NCBI RefSeq assembly: GCF_004361855.1
Contig: NZ_SNWQ01000040.1
Coordinates: forward strand, 1-39,061
Source: Kribbella caucasensis
GTDB taxonomy: Bacteria; Actinomycetota; Actinomycetes; Propionibacteriales; Kribbellaceae
Reading direction: 5' to 3'
Length of the DNA: 39,061 bases
Below, piece after piece: positions 16,915 through 24,987 of this stretch; position 1 is the stretch's first letter; each line of letters starts with the position of its first letter. A model generated the notes under the pieces. The model did not search any database. It worked only from the letters and a program-made list of their open reading frames with translations, and was not told the origin of the DNA. The position numbers and the translations under genes were made by a program.

Positions 16915-19019
16915 CGATCTCCTTCGAAGGCCGAGTACTGCTGCTGACCACCCCGAACACGTCGTACTCTGCCTATCTCGGTGCCGACGACGACATCCCC
17001 ATCCACACCTACTGGGGTCCGCGGATCACGCCGGCCGACGCGGCGTACCTGGCGACCAGTACTGCGGCCCGCCTGGCCGACGAGTGGCCGAGTTTCCGGT
17101 CCGCGGCTAACGGGCATGAGGAGTACCCGCTGGACGGGCGACTCCAGTTCGGCCGGGCCGCGTTGTCGCTGGAGTTCGCTGGCGTCCGTAGTACGGAATG
17201 GTCGTTCGCGGAATGTCTGGTGCACGACGATCGGCACGTGGAGCTGCGGTTCGACCTGCGGCAGCGAGACGTGAGTGTGGGCCTGCACTATCGCCTGTAC
17301 GACGACTCCGACGTGATCGACCGATGGGTCACTGTGCGGAACGACTCGCCCAGTGATGTGGTCGAGGTGCATCGGCTGGATTCGGCCGCCTGGGTCCTGC
17401 CCGAGCAGGCGCAGTACCGGATGTCTCACCTCACCGGTCGATGGGCGGCCGAGACGAGGCTGAGCCGGACCGAGCTCAGTGAGGGCCGTTTCGTGCTGGA
17501 GAGCCGGCGGGGGATCACGAGCCACCACGCGAATCCGTGGTTCGCGATCGACGACGGGACGGCGACCGAGGAACACGGCGAGGTCTACAGCGCGGCGTTG
17601 CACTGGAGTGGTTCGTGGCGGCTCCTCGCCCAACGCGAACTCGACGAACCCGTACAGGTGCTGTTCGGCTGGGGCTACGAGGACCTCGGCCCGCGTCCTC
17701 TGGAGCCTGGTGAGCAACTCGAATCACCGGTGAGCTCGGGCCTGTTCAGCACCGGAGGCTTCGGTACTGCGAGTCGCGCGTGGCACGCGTTCGCCCTCGA
17801 TCACGTGTTGCCGCGTTCGGGGGAGACCCGGCCGGTGCTGTTCAACTCGTGGGAGGCGACCGGTTTCGACGTGGACGAGGCGAGCCAGGTCGAACTCGCG
17901 AACCAGGCGGCCGACCTGGGCTGCGAGTTGTTCGTCCTCGACGACGGGTGGTTCGGTCAGCGCGTCAACGACCGCACCGGTCTGGGCGACTGGACGGTCA
18001 ATCCGAACCGTTTCCCGAATGGGTTGCAGCCGTTGATCTCCAAGGTCCACGCCCTCGGGATGGGGTTCGGCCTCTGGGTCGAGCCCGAGATGGTGAACCC
18101 CGACTCGGACCTGTACCGCGCGCATCCGGATTGGGTCTACCACTTCGAGGGACGCGAGCCGGCGCTGATGCGGCACCAGTTGGTCCTCAATCTTGCCCGG
18201 CTGGACGTCGCGCACTGGGTGCTCGGTGAACTCGACGCGTTGCTGTCGGCTCATGACATCCAGTTCGTGAAATGGGACATGAACCGGCCCTTCACCGATA
18301 CCGGCTGGCCGGCCGAGCCGTCCCGGCAGGGCCGGATCTGGTTCGACCACGTGACCTCCGTCTACGCGATCATCGACGCACTCCGGGAGAAGCACCCGGG
18401 GGTAGCTTTTGAGGCTTGCTCGGGTGGTGGCGGCCGGGTCGATCTCGGGATGATGGCGCGGACCGATCAGTTCTGGGCGTCGGACAACACCGACGCGCTG
18501 GACCGGCGGTACATCCAGCACGGTTTCAGCCAGGTCTATCCCGCGCGGACGATGTCCTGCTGGGTGACGGATCTGCCGACCTTCATCAACAAACGCCAGG
18601 TCCCGTTGACGTACCGCTTCCGCGTCGCGATGGCCGGCGTACTCGGGGTCGGTGGCGACCTGACCGAGTGGACCGCGGAGGAACTCGAGCTGGCGCGTGA
18701 ATTGATTGACCAGTACAAGCAAATCCGGCCTGTCGTGCAGCACGGCCTGCAGTACCGTCTTGGCGAGCCGGGGCGTAGTGCCTCAGCGGTTCAATACGTG
18801 ACCCGCGATCGCCGGGAGTCCGTCGTACTGGTCTACCAAGAGGCACAGCAGTACGACAGCACTCCACGTCCCATCCGGCTTCAGGGCCTCGACCCTGCCG
18901 CCTCCTACCGCTTCGACGACGGCACCACCCTGTCCGGGGCGGCGCTGATGGCCCACGGCCTCACCCCAACCCTCACCGGCGACTACGCCAGCCAGTTGAT
19001 CCGTCTGGTCAGTCCTTAG
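16911..19019 (+). CDS. GH36 alpha-galactosidase
   Basis: A 702-residue cytoplasmic glycoside hydrolase of the GH36/clan D type, which releases terminal alpha-galactose. The N-terminal beta-supersandwich domain spans about 1-300, the TIM barrel 310-620 and a C-terminal beta domain follows. The nucleophile is Asp456 in FVKWDMNRP and the acid/base is Asp525 in ASDNTDALDRR. ELFVLDDGWFG and GLWVEPEMVNPDS are further family motifs. No signal peptide is present, so it acts on sugar brought in by the adjacent ABC importer. The GTG start overlaps the permease stop (GTGA). The 3' end overlaps the convergent exporter gene by 11 bp. Confidence 0.93.
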   Translation: MTISFEGRVLLLTTPNTSYSAYLGADDDIPIHTYWGPRITPADAAYLATSTAARLADEWPSFRSAANGHEEYPLDGRLQFGRAALSLEFAGVRSTEWSFAECLVHDDRHVELRFDLRQRDVSVGLHYRLYDDSDVIDRWVTVRNDSPSDVVEVHRLDSAAWVLPEQAQYRMSHLTGRWAAETRLSRTELSEGRFVLESRRGITSHHANPWFAIDDGTATEEHGEVYSAALHWSGSWRLLAQRELDEPVQVLFGWGYEDLGPRPLEPGEQLESPVSSGLFSTGGFGTASRAWHAFALDHVLPRSGETRPVLFNSWEATGFDVDEASQVELANQAADLGCELFVLDDGWFGQRVNDRTGLGDWTVNPNRFPNGLQPLISKVHALGMGFGLWVEPEMVNPDSDLYRAHPDWVYHFEGREPALMRHQLVLNLARLDVAHWVLGELDALLSAHDIQFVKWDMNRPFTDTGWPAEPSRQGRIWFDHVTSVYAIIDALREKHPGVAFEACSGGGGRVDLGMMARTDQFWASDNTDALDRRYIQHGFSQVYPARTMSCWVTDLPTFINKRQVPLTYRFRVAMAGVLGVGGDLTEWTAEELELARELIDQYKQIRPVVQHGLQYRLGEPGRSASAVQYVTRDRRESVVLVYQEAQQYDSTPRPIRLQGLDPAASYRFDDGTTLSGAALMAHGLTPTLTGDYASQLIRLVSP

Positions 19020-19833
19020 AGCGGCGACGGAAGGCGGCCAATGCCAGCGGAGCGAAGACGGCGGTGAAGATGATCGACCATCCGATCGACGCGATCACCG
19101 GGTGCTGCAGCGGCCATTGGGCGTCCGCCGGCGCGGGAAGTCCGTTGCCCCACAGGTCGCGGCATGCCGCGGTCAACGCCGACACCGGGTTCCACTCCGC
19201 GATGACCCGCAGCCAGGTGGGCATGTCCTGCGTCGGCGCGAAGGTGTTGGCGACGAAGGTGAGCGGGAACATCACGGTGAACATGAACCCGTTCACCGCC
19301 TCCACCGAGCGCATCAGCGAGCCGACCCAGATGCCCAGCCAGATCATCGAGAAGCCGAAGAGCAACAGGACCAGGTAGGCCAGCACGGCGTTGGCCAGGC
19401 CGTCGCGGATCCGCCAGCCGACCAGCAGGCCGGTGATCCCCATCACCACGATGCCGATGCTGGAATGGATCAGGCTCGACAGACTCCGCCCGACCAGGAC
19501 GGACGATCGGGAGATCGGGAGCGACTTCAGCCGGTCGACGATCCCCTTCTCCAGGTCGCTGGTGAGCCCGAGGGCGACGATCGCGGAGGAGAACACCATG
19601 GTCTGCGCCATGATGCCGGGGAGCAGAAACTCCCGGTATGTCGAACCGGGCACGTCGATCGAACCGCCGAACACGTAGGCGAACAGCAGCACGAACATCA
19701 CCGGCTGGATCGTCACGTCCAGCAACATCTCCGGCATCCGGCGGATGTGCAGCAGGTTCCGCCAGACGACGGTCAGCGACTGCTGCAGCAGGCTGCGGTG
19801 GTGGATCGGTGGCCTCATCACGGTCGCGGTCAT
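19009..19833 (-). CDS. ABC-2 type exporter permease (DrrB-like)
   Basis: A 274-residue membrane protein with six predicted segments, beginning near residue 42 (VTIQPVMFVLLFAYVFGGSI) and ending with SIIFTAVFAPLALAAF. The N-terminus is cytoplasmic (QQSLTVVWRNLLHIRRMPE). The family includes daunorubicin exporter DrrB and other drug or lipid exporters. MPTWLRVIAEWNPVSALTAA in the last third is a family hallmark. The ATG overlaps the stop of the ATPase gene (ATGA). The 3' end overlaps the alpha-galactosidase gene by 11 bp in convergent orientation. The exported substrate is unknown. Confidence 0.92.
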   Translation of the reverse strand: MTATVMRPPIHHRSLLQQSLTVVWRNLLHIRRMPEMLLDVTIQPVMFVLLFAYVFGGSIDVPGSTYREFLLPGIMAQTMVFSSAIVALGLTSDLEKGIVDRLKSLPISRSSVLVGRSLSSLIHSSIGIVVMGITGLLVGWRIRDGLANAVLAYLVLLLFGFSMIWLGIWVGSLMRSVEAVNGFMFTVMFPLTFVANTFAPTQDMPTWLRVIAEWNPVSALTAACRDLWGNGLPAPADAQWPLQHPVIASIGWSIIFTAVFAPLALAAFRRRSKD

Positions 19834-20807
19834 CGCACAGCCTCCTGCTCGGTCTTCGTCTCGTCGATCTCCTCGGCGCGGTGGCCGGTCAGGTGCAGGA
19901 AGACGTCGTCCAGACTCGGTCGTTTCAGGCCGAGGTCGTCGATCTCGATCCCGCTGTCGGTGAAGACGGCCGCGATCCGGGTCATGTCGGCCAGGCCGGC
20001 CGCGGGAGCGGTGAGTCGCCGGCTCATGTCCTCGACATGGACCTCGGACGAGTGTTGCCGCAGCAGCTCCGCGGCGCGGGGCAGATCGGCCAGCGAGGAG
20101 ACCGTAACAACCACGCTGGCCCGGCCGGCCTCGTCCTTGAGCTGGGTCGGCGTCCCGGCCGCGATCACCTTGCCCTTGTCGATCACCACGATCTCGTCGG
20201 CCAGGTGGTCGGCCTCCTCCAGATATTGCGTCGTCAGCAGCAGGGTGGTGCCGTCCTTGACCAGGCCGCGCAGCACGTCCCAGAGGTCCGCGCGGCTGCG
20301 GGGGTCGAGCCCGGTGGTCGGTTCGTCGAGGAACAACACCGGTGGCGACGCGACCAGGCTGACGGCGAGGTCGAGCCGTCGCCGCATCCCGCCCGAGTAG
20401 GTCTTCGCCACCCGGTCGGCGGCGTCCGTCAGCAGGAACCGCTCGAGCAACTCGTCGGACAGCTTGTTCAGATACTTGGTCGGCAAACCGTAGAGGCGGC
20501 CGATCAGCCGGATGTTCTCCCGGCCGGTCAGCAGTTCGTCGATGGTGGCGGACTGGCCGGTCAGACCCATGCTCCGCCGGACCGCCGCGGGTTCCTTGAT
20601 CACGTCGTGCCCGGCGACCCGGCCGGTGCCGCTGGTCGGCACGCTGAGCGTGGTCAGCATCCGCACGGTCGTTGTCTTGCCCGCGCCGTTCGGGCCGAGC
20701 AGGCCCAGCACGGATCCTTCAGGGACGACGAAACTCACCCCGTCCACGGCACGATTCGTGCCGAACACCTTCACCAGATCTATCGCTTCAACCGCAACAG
20801 TAGGCAT
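19830..20807 (-). CDS. ABC exporter ATPase (DrrA-like)
   Basis: A 325-residue ATPase that powers the DrrB-like permease. Walker A is GPNGAGKTT at about 38-46, the signature YSGGMRRRLD lies near 140, Walker B is VLFLDEPTTGLD, and TTQYLEEADHLADEI is the H-loop region. The C-terminal DrrA-type extension (about 230-325; LKRPSLDDVFLHLTGH) is present. The start is set at 20807 (MPTVAVEAI); upstream in-frame Met codons run into the divergent promoter region. TAGCGT 7 nt before the ATG could be a -10, which would make the message leaderless or nearly so. The divergent neighbour is an rRNA methyltransferase, so a drug-response locus is plausible. Confidence 0.93.
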   Translation of the reverse strand: MPTVAVEAIDLVKVFGTNRAVDGVSFVVPEGSVLGLLGPNGAGKTTTVRMLTTLSVPTSGTGRVAGHDVIKEPAAVRRSMGLTGQSATIDELLTGRENIRLIGRLYGLPTKYLNKLSDELLERFLLTDAADRVAKTYSGGMRRRLDLAVSLVASPPVLFLDEPTTGLDPRSRADLWDVLRGLVKDGTTLLLTTQYLEEADHLADEIVVIDKGKVIAAGTPTQLKDEAGRASVVVTVSSLADLPRAAELLRQHSSEVHVEDMSRRLTAPAAGLADMTRIAAVFTDSGIEIDDLGLKRPSLDDVFLHLTGHRAEEIDETKTEQEAVR

Positions 20808-20849
20808 GCGCCCCACGCTAGACGGTCGCATGGACAATTCACGGATGAG

Positions 20850-20897
20850 TTTTCGGCCGAAAATCGAATGACGCGACCGGATGGTGCTGCCTACCAT
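20850..20897 (+). promoter_or_regulatory. Palindrome and candidate methyltransferase promoter
   Basis: A perfect 14-bp palindrome TTTTCGGCCGAAAA lies at 20850-20863. Three bases beyond its AAAAT end is a possible -35, ATGACG (20868-20873), then an 18-bp spacer and a -10 TACCAT (20892-20897). An AT patch just upstream of the -35 resembles WhiB7-dependent promoters, which drive drug-resistance genes in actinobacteria. The sequence elements are seen; the WhiB7 link is inference. Confidence 0.45.
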
Positions 20898-20904
20898 CCG
20901 AACC

Positions 20905-21006
20905 ATGGAGAGACGCCTCGGGTAGTGCGGTCCGTCTGCGGACCGCACTCCGATCATCGGCAGGCCGGTAGCCCCCGGCCTCCTTCGGCATCCCTTCCTT
21001 CCGGAG
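20905..21006 (+). promoter_or_regulatory. Candidate attenuator leader with short ORF
   Basis: The predicted transcript start (about 20904) coincides with an ATG at 20905 that opens a six-codon leaderless ORF, MERRLG, ending TAG at 20923-20925. A frame from 20881 (14 codons) ends at the same stop. The stop overlaps an 11-bp stem, AGTGCGGTCCG (20924-20934) with CGGACCGCACT (20939-20949). A second stem pairs AGGCCGG (20962-20968) with CCGGCCT (20975-20981). CTCC at 20980-20983 can pair with the GGAG ribosome site (21003-21006). This is the arrangement of a translation-controlled leader. Confidence 0.4.
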
Positions 21007-21013
21007 TTCACCC

Positions 21014-21835
21014 ATGGCCCCGTCACGTCTCGATGCGCGCCCGATCGGCGCCCAGCATCCCCGCGTGCGCGACTTACTGACTGTACGTAAGGATGCGGCG
21101 CCCGGTCGCATCATGGTCGAAGGAGCGTGGGAACACGACCAGCTCCTCACCAGCGCGATCGACCCTGACGTCTTCTTCTACTGCCCCGAAGCAAGCGGGA
21201 CTGATACAGCCGGTACTGCGGATCGCGCGGCTCGGGTGGCCGCGTGCGCAAGCGAGGTGTACCGGATCTCCGAGAAGCTGCTCGCCAGGTTGACCCGGAA
21301 GGGCCGGCCGGACGGGTTGATCTCGATCGTCCGGTTGCCGGTCTGGCCGGCCGACGGGTTCCGGTTCGGTGATTCGTCACTCGTCCTGGTCGCCGACGGT
21401 GTCGAGTACGCCGGCAACCTCGGCACCTTGATCCGCACGGTCGACGCGGCGCGCGCCGCCTGCCTTGTGCTCACCAGTCGCCGGGCCCGGCGGAGTCATC
21501 CGGCCGTGTACGCCGCGAGCCGGGGGCTGGTGCTGACCACGCCGGTACTGGAGTTCGACGAGATCGCGACGGCGGCCGACTGGTTGCGGGCGCACGGATT
21601 CGAGGTGTTGCTGGCCGACCCGGCGGCAACGGGCAGCTACCGCGTACCGGCGTACCGGGGGAGGCCGACGGCCTTCGTGGTCGGATCGGAAGGAGGTGGG
21701 CTCGCCAAGGCCTGGCACCGGGAGGGATTCGGCGCCGTGTCGATCCCCATGCTCGGTCAGGCCGACTCCCTCAACGTCGCCCTCTCCGCCGGGATCCTCC
21801 TGTTCGAGGCGCGAGCCCGCAAAGACGGTTGGTAG
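21014..21835 (+). CDS. SpoU/TrmH-family RNA 2'-O-methyltransferase
   Basis: A 273-residue methyltransferase. The N-terminal RNA-binding domain (about 1-105) is followed by the trefoil-knot SPOUT domain. The three family motifs are clear: GNLGTLIRTVDAA (motif 1, Asn and Arg), VVGSEGGGL (motif 2) and IPMLGQADSLNVALSAGILL (motif 3). It would methylate the 2'-O of a ribose in rRNA or tRNA using S-adenosylmethionine. Length and organisation are close to thiostrepton-resistance methylase TsnR (23S A1067), but also to housekeeping SpoU enzymes, so the target is open. The start at 21014 has GGAG 7 nt upstream. The unusual leader and the divergent drug-type exporter favour a role in antibiotic response. 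Confidence 0.88.
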   Translation: MAPSRLDARPIGAQHPRVRDLLTVRKDAAPGRIMVEGAWEHDQLLTSAIDPDVFFYCPEASGTDTAGTADRAARVAACASEVYRISEKLLARLTRKGRPDGLISIVRLPVWPADGFRFGDSSLVLVADGVEYAGNLGTLIRTVDAARAACLVLTSRRARRSHPAVYAASRGLVLTTPVLEFDEIATAADWLRAHGFEVLLADPAATGSYRVPAYRGRPTAFVVGSEGGGLAKAWHREGFGAVSIPMLGQADSLNVALSAGILLFEARARKDGW

Positions 21836-21918
21836 CCCCCGACCCGACCCGCCCCTCGCCTCGCCCGATCCGCTCACCCCGCCCAGCCCCGCCTCGCCTC
21901 GACCCGCCCGTCACCGTG

Positions 21919-21980
21919 GTCGACTTTGGGCACCGGCTGTCCATTTACGGACGGGGCGGCTAAGCGGTGCTCAAAGTGGA
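21919..21980. repeat. Palindromic element, copy A
   Basis: A 62-bp element whose left end GTCGACTTTGGGCACCG pairs with the right end CGGTGCTCAAAGTGGA. It lies between the methyltransferase and esterase genes. Three further copies with the same ends are at 23110-23172, 28253-28318 and 28491-28556. The 211-bp gap around it is otherwise C-rich then G-rich, with no gene seen. Confidence 0.65.
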
Positions 21981-22046
21981 GCCTGGGCGGGTCGCGTGGT
22001 GGGTGGGTGGGGAGAATGGGGGGTCGTGTGTAGGAGGAGGGAGTTT

Positions 22047-23027
22047 GTGGTGGCGTTTGTGCCGGGTGAGGTTGTTGCGCCGGGGGATCCGCGGGTCCTG
22101 CTCGAAGGGCAGTGGGGGACGGAGCCGGGGTTGGCGATCACGGTCAACTCCGGGTCGCGGATCTCGTTCGGCTTCAGCGGTACCGGCGTACAGGTGCTCT
22201 TCGACGCCGACGGGCTGACGGTCGCCCCGCATCTGTGGGTATCGGTGGACGACGCCGAGCCCGAGCTGTGGTTGATCGACCGGCCCGTGCTCGAGCTCAC
22301 CGCCGAGGACGGCCGGCACACCGTCGAGATCGTGGTGAAGGACGTCAACGAACACGTCAACCGCTGGAACCCGCCGTTCGAGTCCGCGGTCGTCTTCGCC
22401 GGCCTGGTCCTCGACGCGACCACGACGCTCCGGCTCGGCGCTCAACCCGGCGGCCCCCGGCTGGAGTTCTACGGCGACTCGATCACGCAGGGCGTCCGGG
22501 CGGTCAGCGCCGACCCGGGTTCGTCGGGCGCGGACGGCACTCGTTCGTACGCCTACCTGACCGCGCGGGCCTTCGGCGCCACGTCGTACCAGGTCGGCTT
22601 CGGCCGCCAAGGCATCGTGCGCCCCGGCAACGGCCAGGTTCCGGGCGGCCTGGAGTCGTTCGGCTGGAACTACGCCGGCTCCAAGGTCGACCGCATCGCC
22701 GACCCCGACGTCGTCATCATCAACCTCGGCGTCAACGACGAATCCCTCAGCACCGCGGAGTACGCCGACTACCTGACCCGCGTCCGTACGGCGTACCGGT
22801 CGTCCACGATCGTTGCCCTGAGCCCCTTCAACGGCAAGCACGCGACCGAGATCGAGACCGCCGTCAAGTCCACCGACGACCCGAACCTCCACTACGTCTC
22901 CACCGCCGGCTGGATCACCCCCGCCGACTGCACCGACGGCCTCCACCCCTCGACCGACGGCCACGCCAAACTCGCCGGCAACTTGATCCCGGCGCTGGAA
23001 CGCCTAACCACCCTCACCCGCCGCTGA
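22047..23027 (+). CDS. CE2-like SGNH acetyl esterase
   Basis: A 326-residue esterase. An N-terminal beta-sandwich (about 5-130) precedes an SGNH hydrolase domain, the arrangement of carbohydrate esterase family 2, which deacetylates xylan or glucomannan. Ser145 lies in FYGDSITQG, the Asn block is INLGVNDES near 235, and Asp297 and His300 lie in DGLHPSTDGH. The start is one of two adjacent GTG codons (22047 or 22050) after an AGGAGGGAG ribosome site. No signal peptide is visible, so it may act inside the cell on imported acetylated sugars, unlike secreted CE2 enzymes. An upstream in-frame extension to 21696 overlaps the methyltransferase gene and is rejected. Confidence 0.85.
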   Translation: MVAFVPGEVVAPGDPRVLLEGQWGTEPGLAITVNSGSRISFGFSGTGVQVLFDADGLTVAPHLWVSVDDAEPELWLIDRPVLELTAEDGRHTVEIVVKDVNEHVNRWNPPFESAVVFAGLVLDATTTLRLGAQPGGPRLEFYGDSITQGVRAVSADPGSSGADGTRSYAYLTARAFGATSYQVGFGRQGIVRPGNGQVPGGLESFGWNYAGSKVDRIADPDVVIINLGVNDESLSTAEYADYLTRVRTAYRSSTIVALSPFNGKHATEIETAVKSTDDPNLHYVSTAGWITPADCTDGLHPSTDGHAKLAGNLIPALERLTTLTRR

Positions 23028-23109
23028 CCGGCACGGGCCCCGAACTCCGAACGTCGCACCCGCTGCAAGCTCCGCGCTGCCCCGGCCCTCCAGCTTCGGC
23101 GTCCAAACC

Positions 23110-23172
23110 GCACCTTGGGCACCCGCCAGGCGCGGTTTCGCCGCTGCGGTGCCTGCCTCGTGCCCAGAGTCG
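23110..23172. repeat. Palindromic element, copy B
   Basis: A diverged copy of the element at 21919-21980. The left end is GCACCTTGGGCACCC and the right end GTGCCCAGAGTCG, 63 bp overall, with a GC-rich inner hairpin. It sits downstream of the esterase gene. Confidence 0.55.
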
Positions 23173-23194
23173 CCGTCCCCGCGTCACCTTGGCT

Positions 23195-23299
23195 GGGAAT
23201 GCGGACCGCCAGGCCATCAATCGGTCCTGTTTCCAGCCCGGGGCACGCTCAACACCTCGGCGACGTGGTGATTGTGATGGGCTGGCGGTCCGCAGACCC
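23195..23299. repeat. Long imperfect inverted repeat (MITE-like)
   Basis: TGCGGACCGCCAGGCCATC (23200-23218) and GATGGGCTGGCGGTCCGCA (23276-23294) are complementary over 19 bp with one mismatch. Pairing continues inward (AATC with GATT after a small bulge) and outward (GGG with CCC). The whole is about 105 bp. It could fold into a large hairpin or be a decayed mobile element. Confidence 0.65.
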
Positions 23300-23349
23300 G
23301 AGCCGGCCAGGTGATTGCCGCGTCGGGGGACGGCGGGCACGATGTGGGG

Positions 23350-23703
23350 ATGGCGGAGGTGAAGTTCACGAGCGTGGACGAGTACATCGGATCGTTCCCG
23401 GCGGACGTGCAGGAGGTCCTGCAGGAGATCCGCCGCCGGCTGCATGACGTGGTGCCGGGAGCGGGGGAGAAGATCAGCTACCAGATCCCGACGATCACCC
23501 TCGACGGCAAGGCGCTGCTCTACTTCAGCGCCTGGAAGGAGCACATCTCCGTCTACCCGATCCCACCCGTCGACGACCCTCTCGCGGCCGAGCTCGAGCA
23601 GTACCAAGCGGGCAAGGGAACCCTCAAGTTCCCCCTCAAGCAGCCGATCCCGTACGACCTGATCGCCCGCGTCGCCCAAGCGTTCCTCGACTCAAGGGCC
23701 TAG
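23350..23703 (+). CDS. DUF1801 (YdhG/YdeI-like) protein
   Basis: A 117-residue protein of the DUF1801 family. Features are FTSVDEYIGSFPADVQEVLQ at the start, RLHDVVPGAGEKISYQIPT, and LLYFSAWKEHISVYPIPP in the centre, ending with GTLKFPLKQPIPYDLIARV. The family is widespread and of unknown biochemical role; the fold is a small alpha/beta sandwich. The start at 23350 follows a weak GTGGGG site. Its TAG stop shares the palindromic CTAG (23700-23703) with the TAG stop of the convergent SWIM gene. Confidence 0.85.
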   Translation: MAEVKFTSVDEYIGSFPADVQEVLQEIRRRLHDVVPGAGEKISYQIPTITLDGKALLYFSAWKEHISVYPIPPVDDPLAAELEQYQAGKGTLKFPLKQPIPYDLIARVAQAFLDSRA

Positions 23704-24950
23704 GGCCTGTCCAGTAGCTCGGCCGGATCCGGCGACGGCGGACCGCTCAGCATCCAGTCGTTGAACTGCTCGGTGAACAGGTACCACAACCCGTCCGCCC
23801 CCAGCCGCAGCTGCCTCCGCTCGGCCGTCACCCGATTCCCCTCCACCCGCGCCCCCGCACCCAACGCCGCAACCCCCTCCTCCATCAGCGCCGTCTCGGG
23901 CACCGATTCAGGGTCGGACGTGGCAACCGCCAGCCCACCTGGGCCGCCCTCGCGCCACGCGATCGCCCAGCCGGTCAGCCGCCGGGCGGATACCCCGGCC
24001 CGATGCGCCAGGTCCGCGAGCGCACTCGTCCCCAGTACCCCGGCCGCCCGCCGAGCAAGATCCTGCTCAACCGTCAACCCCAACCCGCCGTCCCCATCAC
24101 CGGTGGCCAGCTCCCACGCCCGGCGCGCCGCATCCGTCGCCAGCGCGACCAGGTCCCGCCCCTCGATCCCCGACGAACGCGGCGGCTCCAACACCAACAC
24201 CGCCGTCGGGACCCCCGCCTGCCCGAGCGGCCGCGGCGGCACCGGCACAACTCCCTGTACTCCGCTAGCAAACGCCGCCCGAGCCGGTACGCCGACCGGC
24301 CGAGCCTTCAACCCAGCAGCAGCCTCAGACGATCGTGGTTCCCCAGCCGCCGACCGCCGAGACCGCAAGGCCGCCAGCAACTCGTCCCGTAGCCGCCCCC
24401 GCAACAGCAGCAACGCGAACGGATCCTCATCCAGCGCTTCCGCGATCAAGTAGCAAACCGCCGCCGAATGCTTGCACGGCACCGCGAAGTCCGGGCAGTT
24501 GCACGCCGTCCGGATCTCACCCGCCGCCGGCAGCAACTCCAACCCCGCGGCCTGAACATCGTCGACCACCTCAGGCGGCAGTTCCCCATCGAGCAACGCG
24601 GCCACCCGCCCGATCTGCGCCGACACCACCTTCAGCACCGCGTCCCACTCGCCATCCGAGAACGCGCGAATCCCCACCGACACCTCATACGGCAGGACCC
24701 GGCTACCTTGCACGATCGCCTGCACCTTGCCCGGTCCGACGGTCAGCTCCAGAACACTCCCGCGCCGCGCATACGAACGCCCTCGCGCGAGCCGACCCGG
24801 ATCGAGGCGCGCCCGATGCTCCAACGCCTCCACCCACGCCTTACCCCACCACGTAGCTCCGAACGCCCGCCGGGCCCCGGCCCCCTTCGCAGCCGGCAAT
24901 CCCGCGTTCTCCTGGCGCCGCCTCCACCACGGCCCCTCATCCGGACTCAC
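23700..24950 (-). CDS. SWIM zinc-finger protein
   Basis: A 416-residue protein with a SWIM zinc finger, C-N-C then nine residues then C-K-H (ACNCPDFAVPCKHSAAVCYL), at about residues 150-170 of the chosen form. SWIM domains bind DNA or partner proteins. The N-terminal half also has FGATWWGKAWVEALE, shared by actinobacterial homologues. The GTG start at 24950 (MSPDEGPWWRR) is chosen because GGTGGGGTGG lies upstream; GTG 24959 is an alternative, and a longer frame would overlap the helicase gene. It lies 37 bp downstream of the SNF2 helicase gene on the same strand. The same pair occurs in mycobacteria (Rv2101 helZ and Rv2102), so the two probably work together. Confidence 0.85.
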   Translation of the reverse strand: MSPDEGPWWRRRQENAGLPAAKGAGARRAFGATWWGKAWVEALEHRARLDPGRLARGRSYARRGSVLELTVGPGKVQAIVQGSRVLPYEVSVGIRAFSDGEWDAVLKVVSAQIGRVAALLDGELPPEVVDDVQAAGLELLPAAGEIRTACNCPDFAVPCKHSAAVCYLIAEALDEDPFALLLLRGRLRDELLAALRSRRSAAGEPRSSEAAAGLKARPVGVPARAAFASGVQGVVPVPPRPLGQAGVPTAVLVLEPPRSSGIEGRDLVALATDAARRAWELATGDGDGGLGLTVEQDLARRAAGVLGTSALADLAHRAGVSARRLTGWAIAWREGGPGGLAVATSDPESVPETALMEEGVAALGAGARVEGNRVTAERRQLRLGADGLWYLFTEQFNDWMLSGPPSPDPAELLDRP

Positions 24951-24987
24951 AAGAACCACCCCACCGTGGAACAGGCGTTTGAGGTGC

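Larger units (their letters stand above)
23028..23349. other. Intergenic region with two palindromic structures
   Basis: This 322-bp gap between the esterase and the DUF1801 gene holds no gene. It is occupied by palindromic element copy B (23110-23172) and a long imperfect inverted repeat (23195-23299). No promoter with normal spacing was identified before the DUF1801 gene. Confidence 0.6.
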
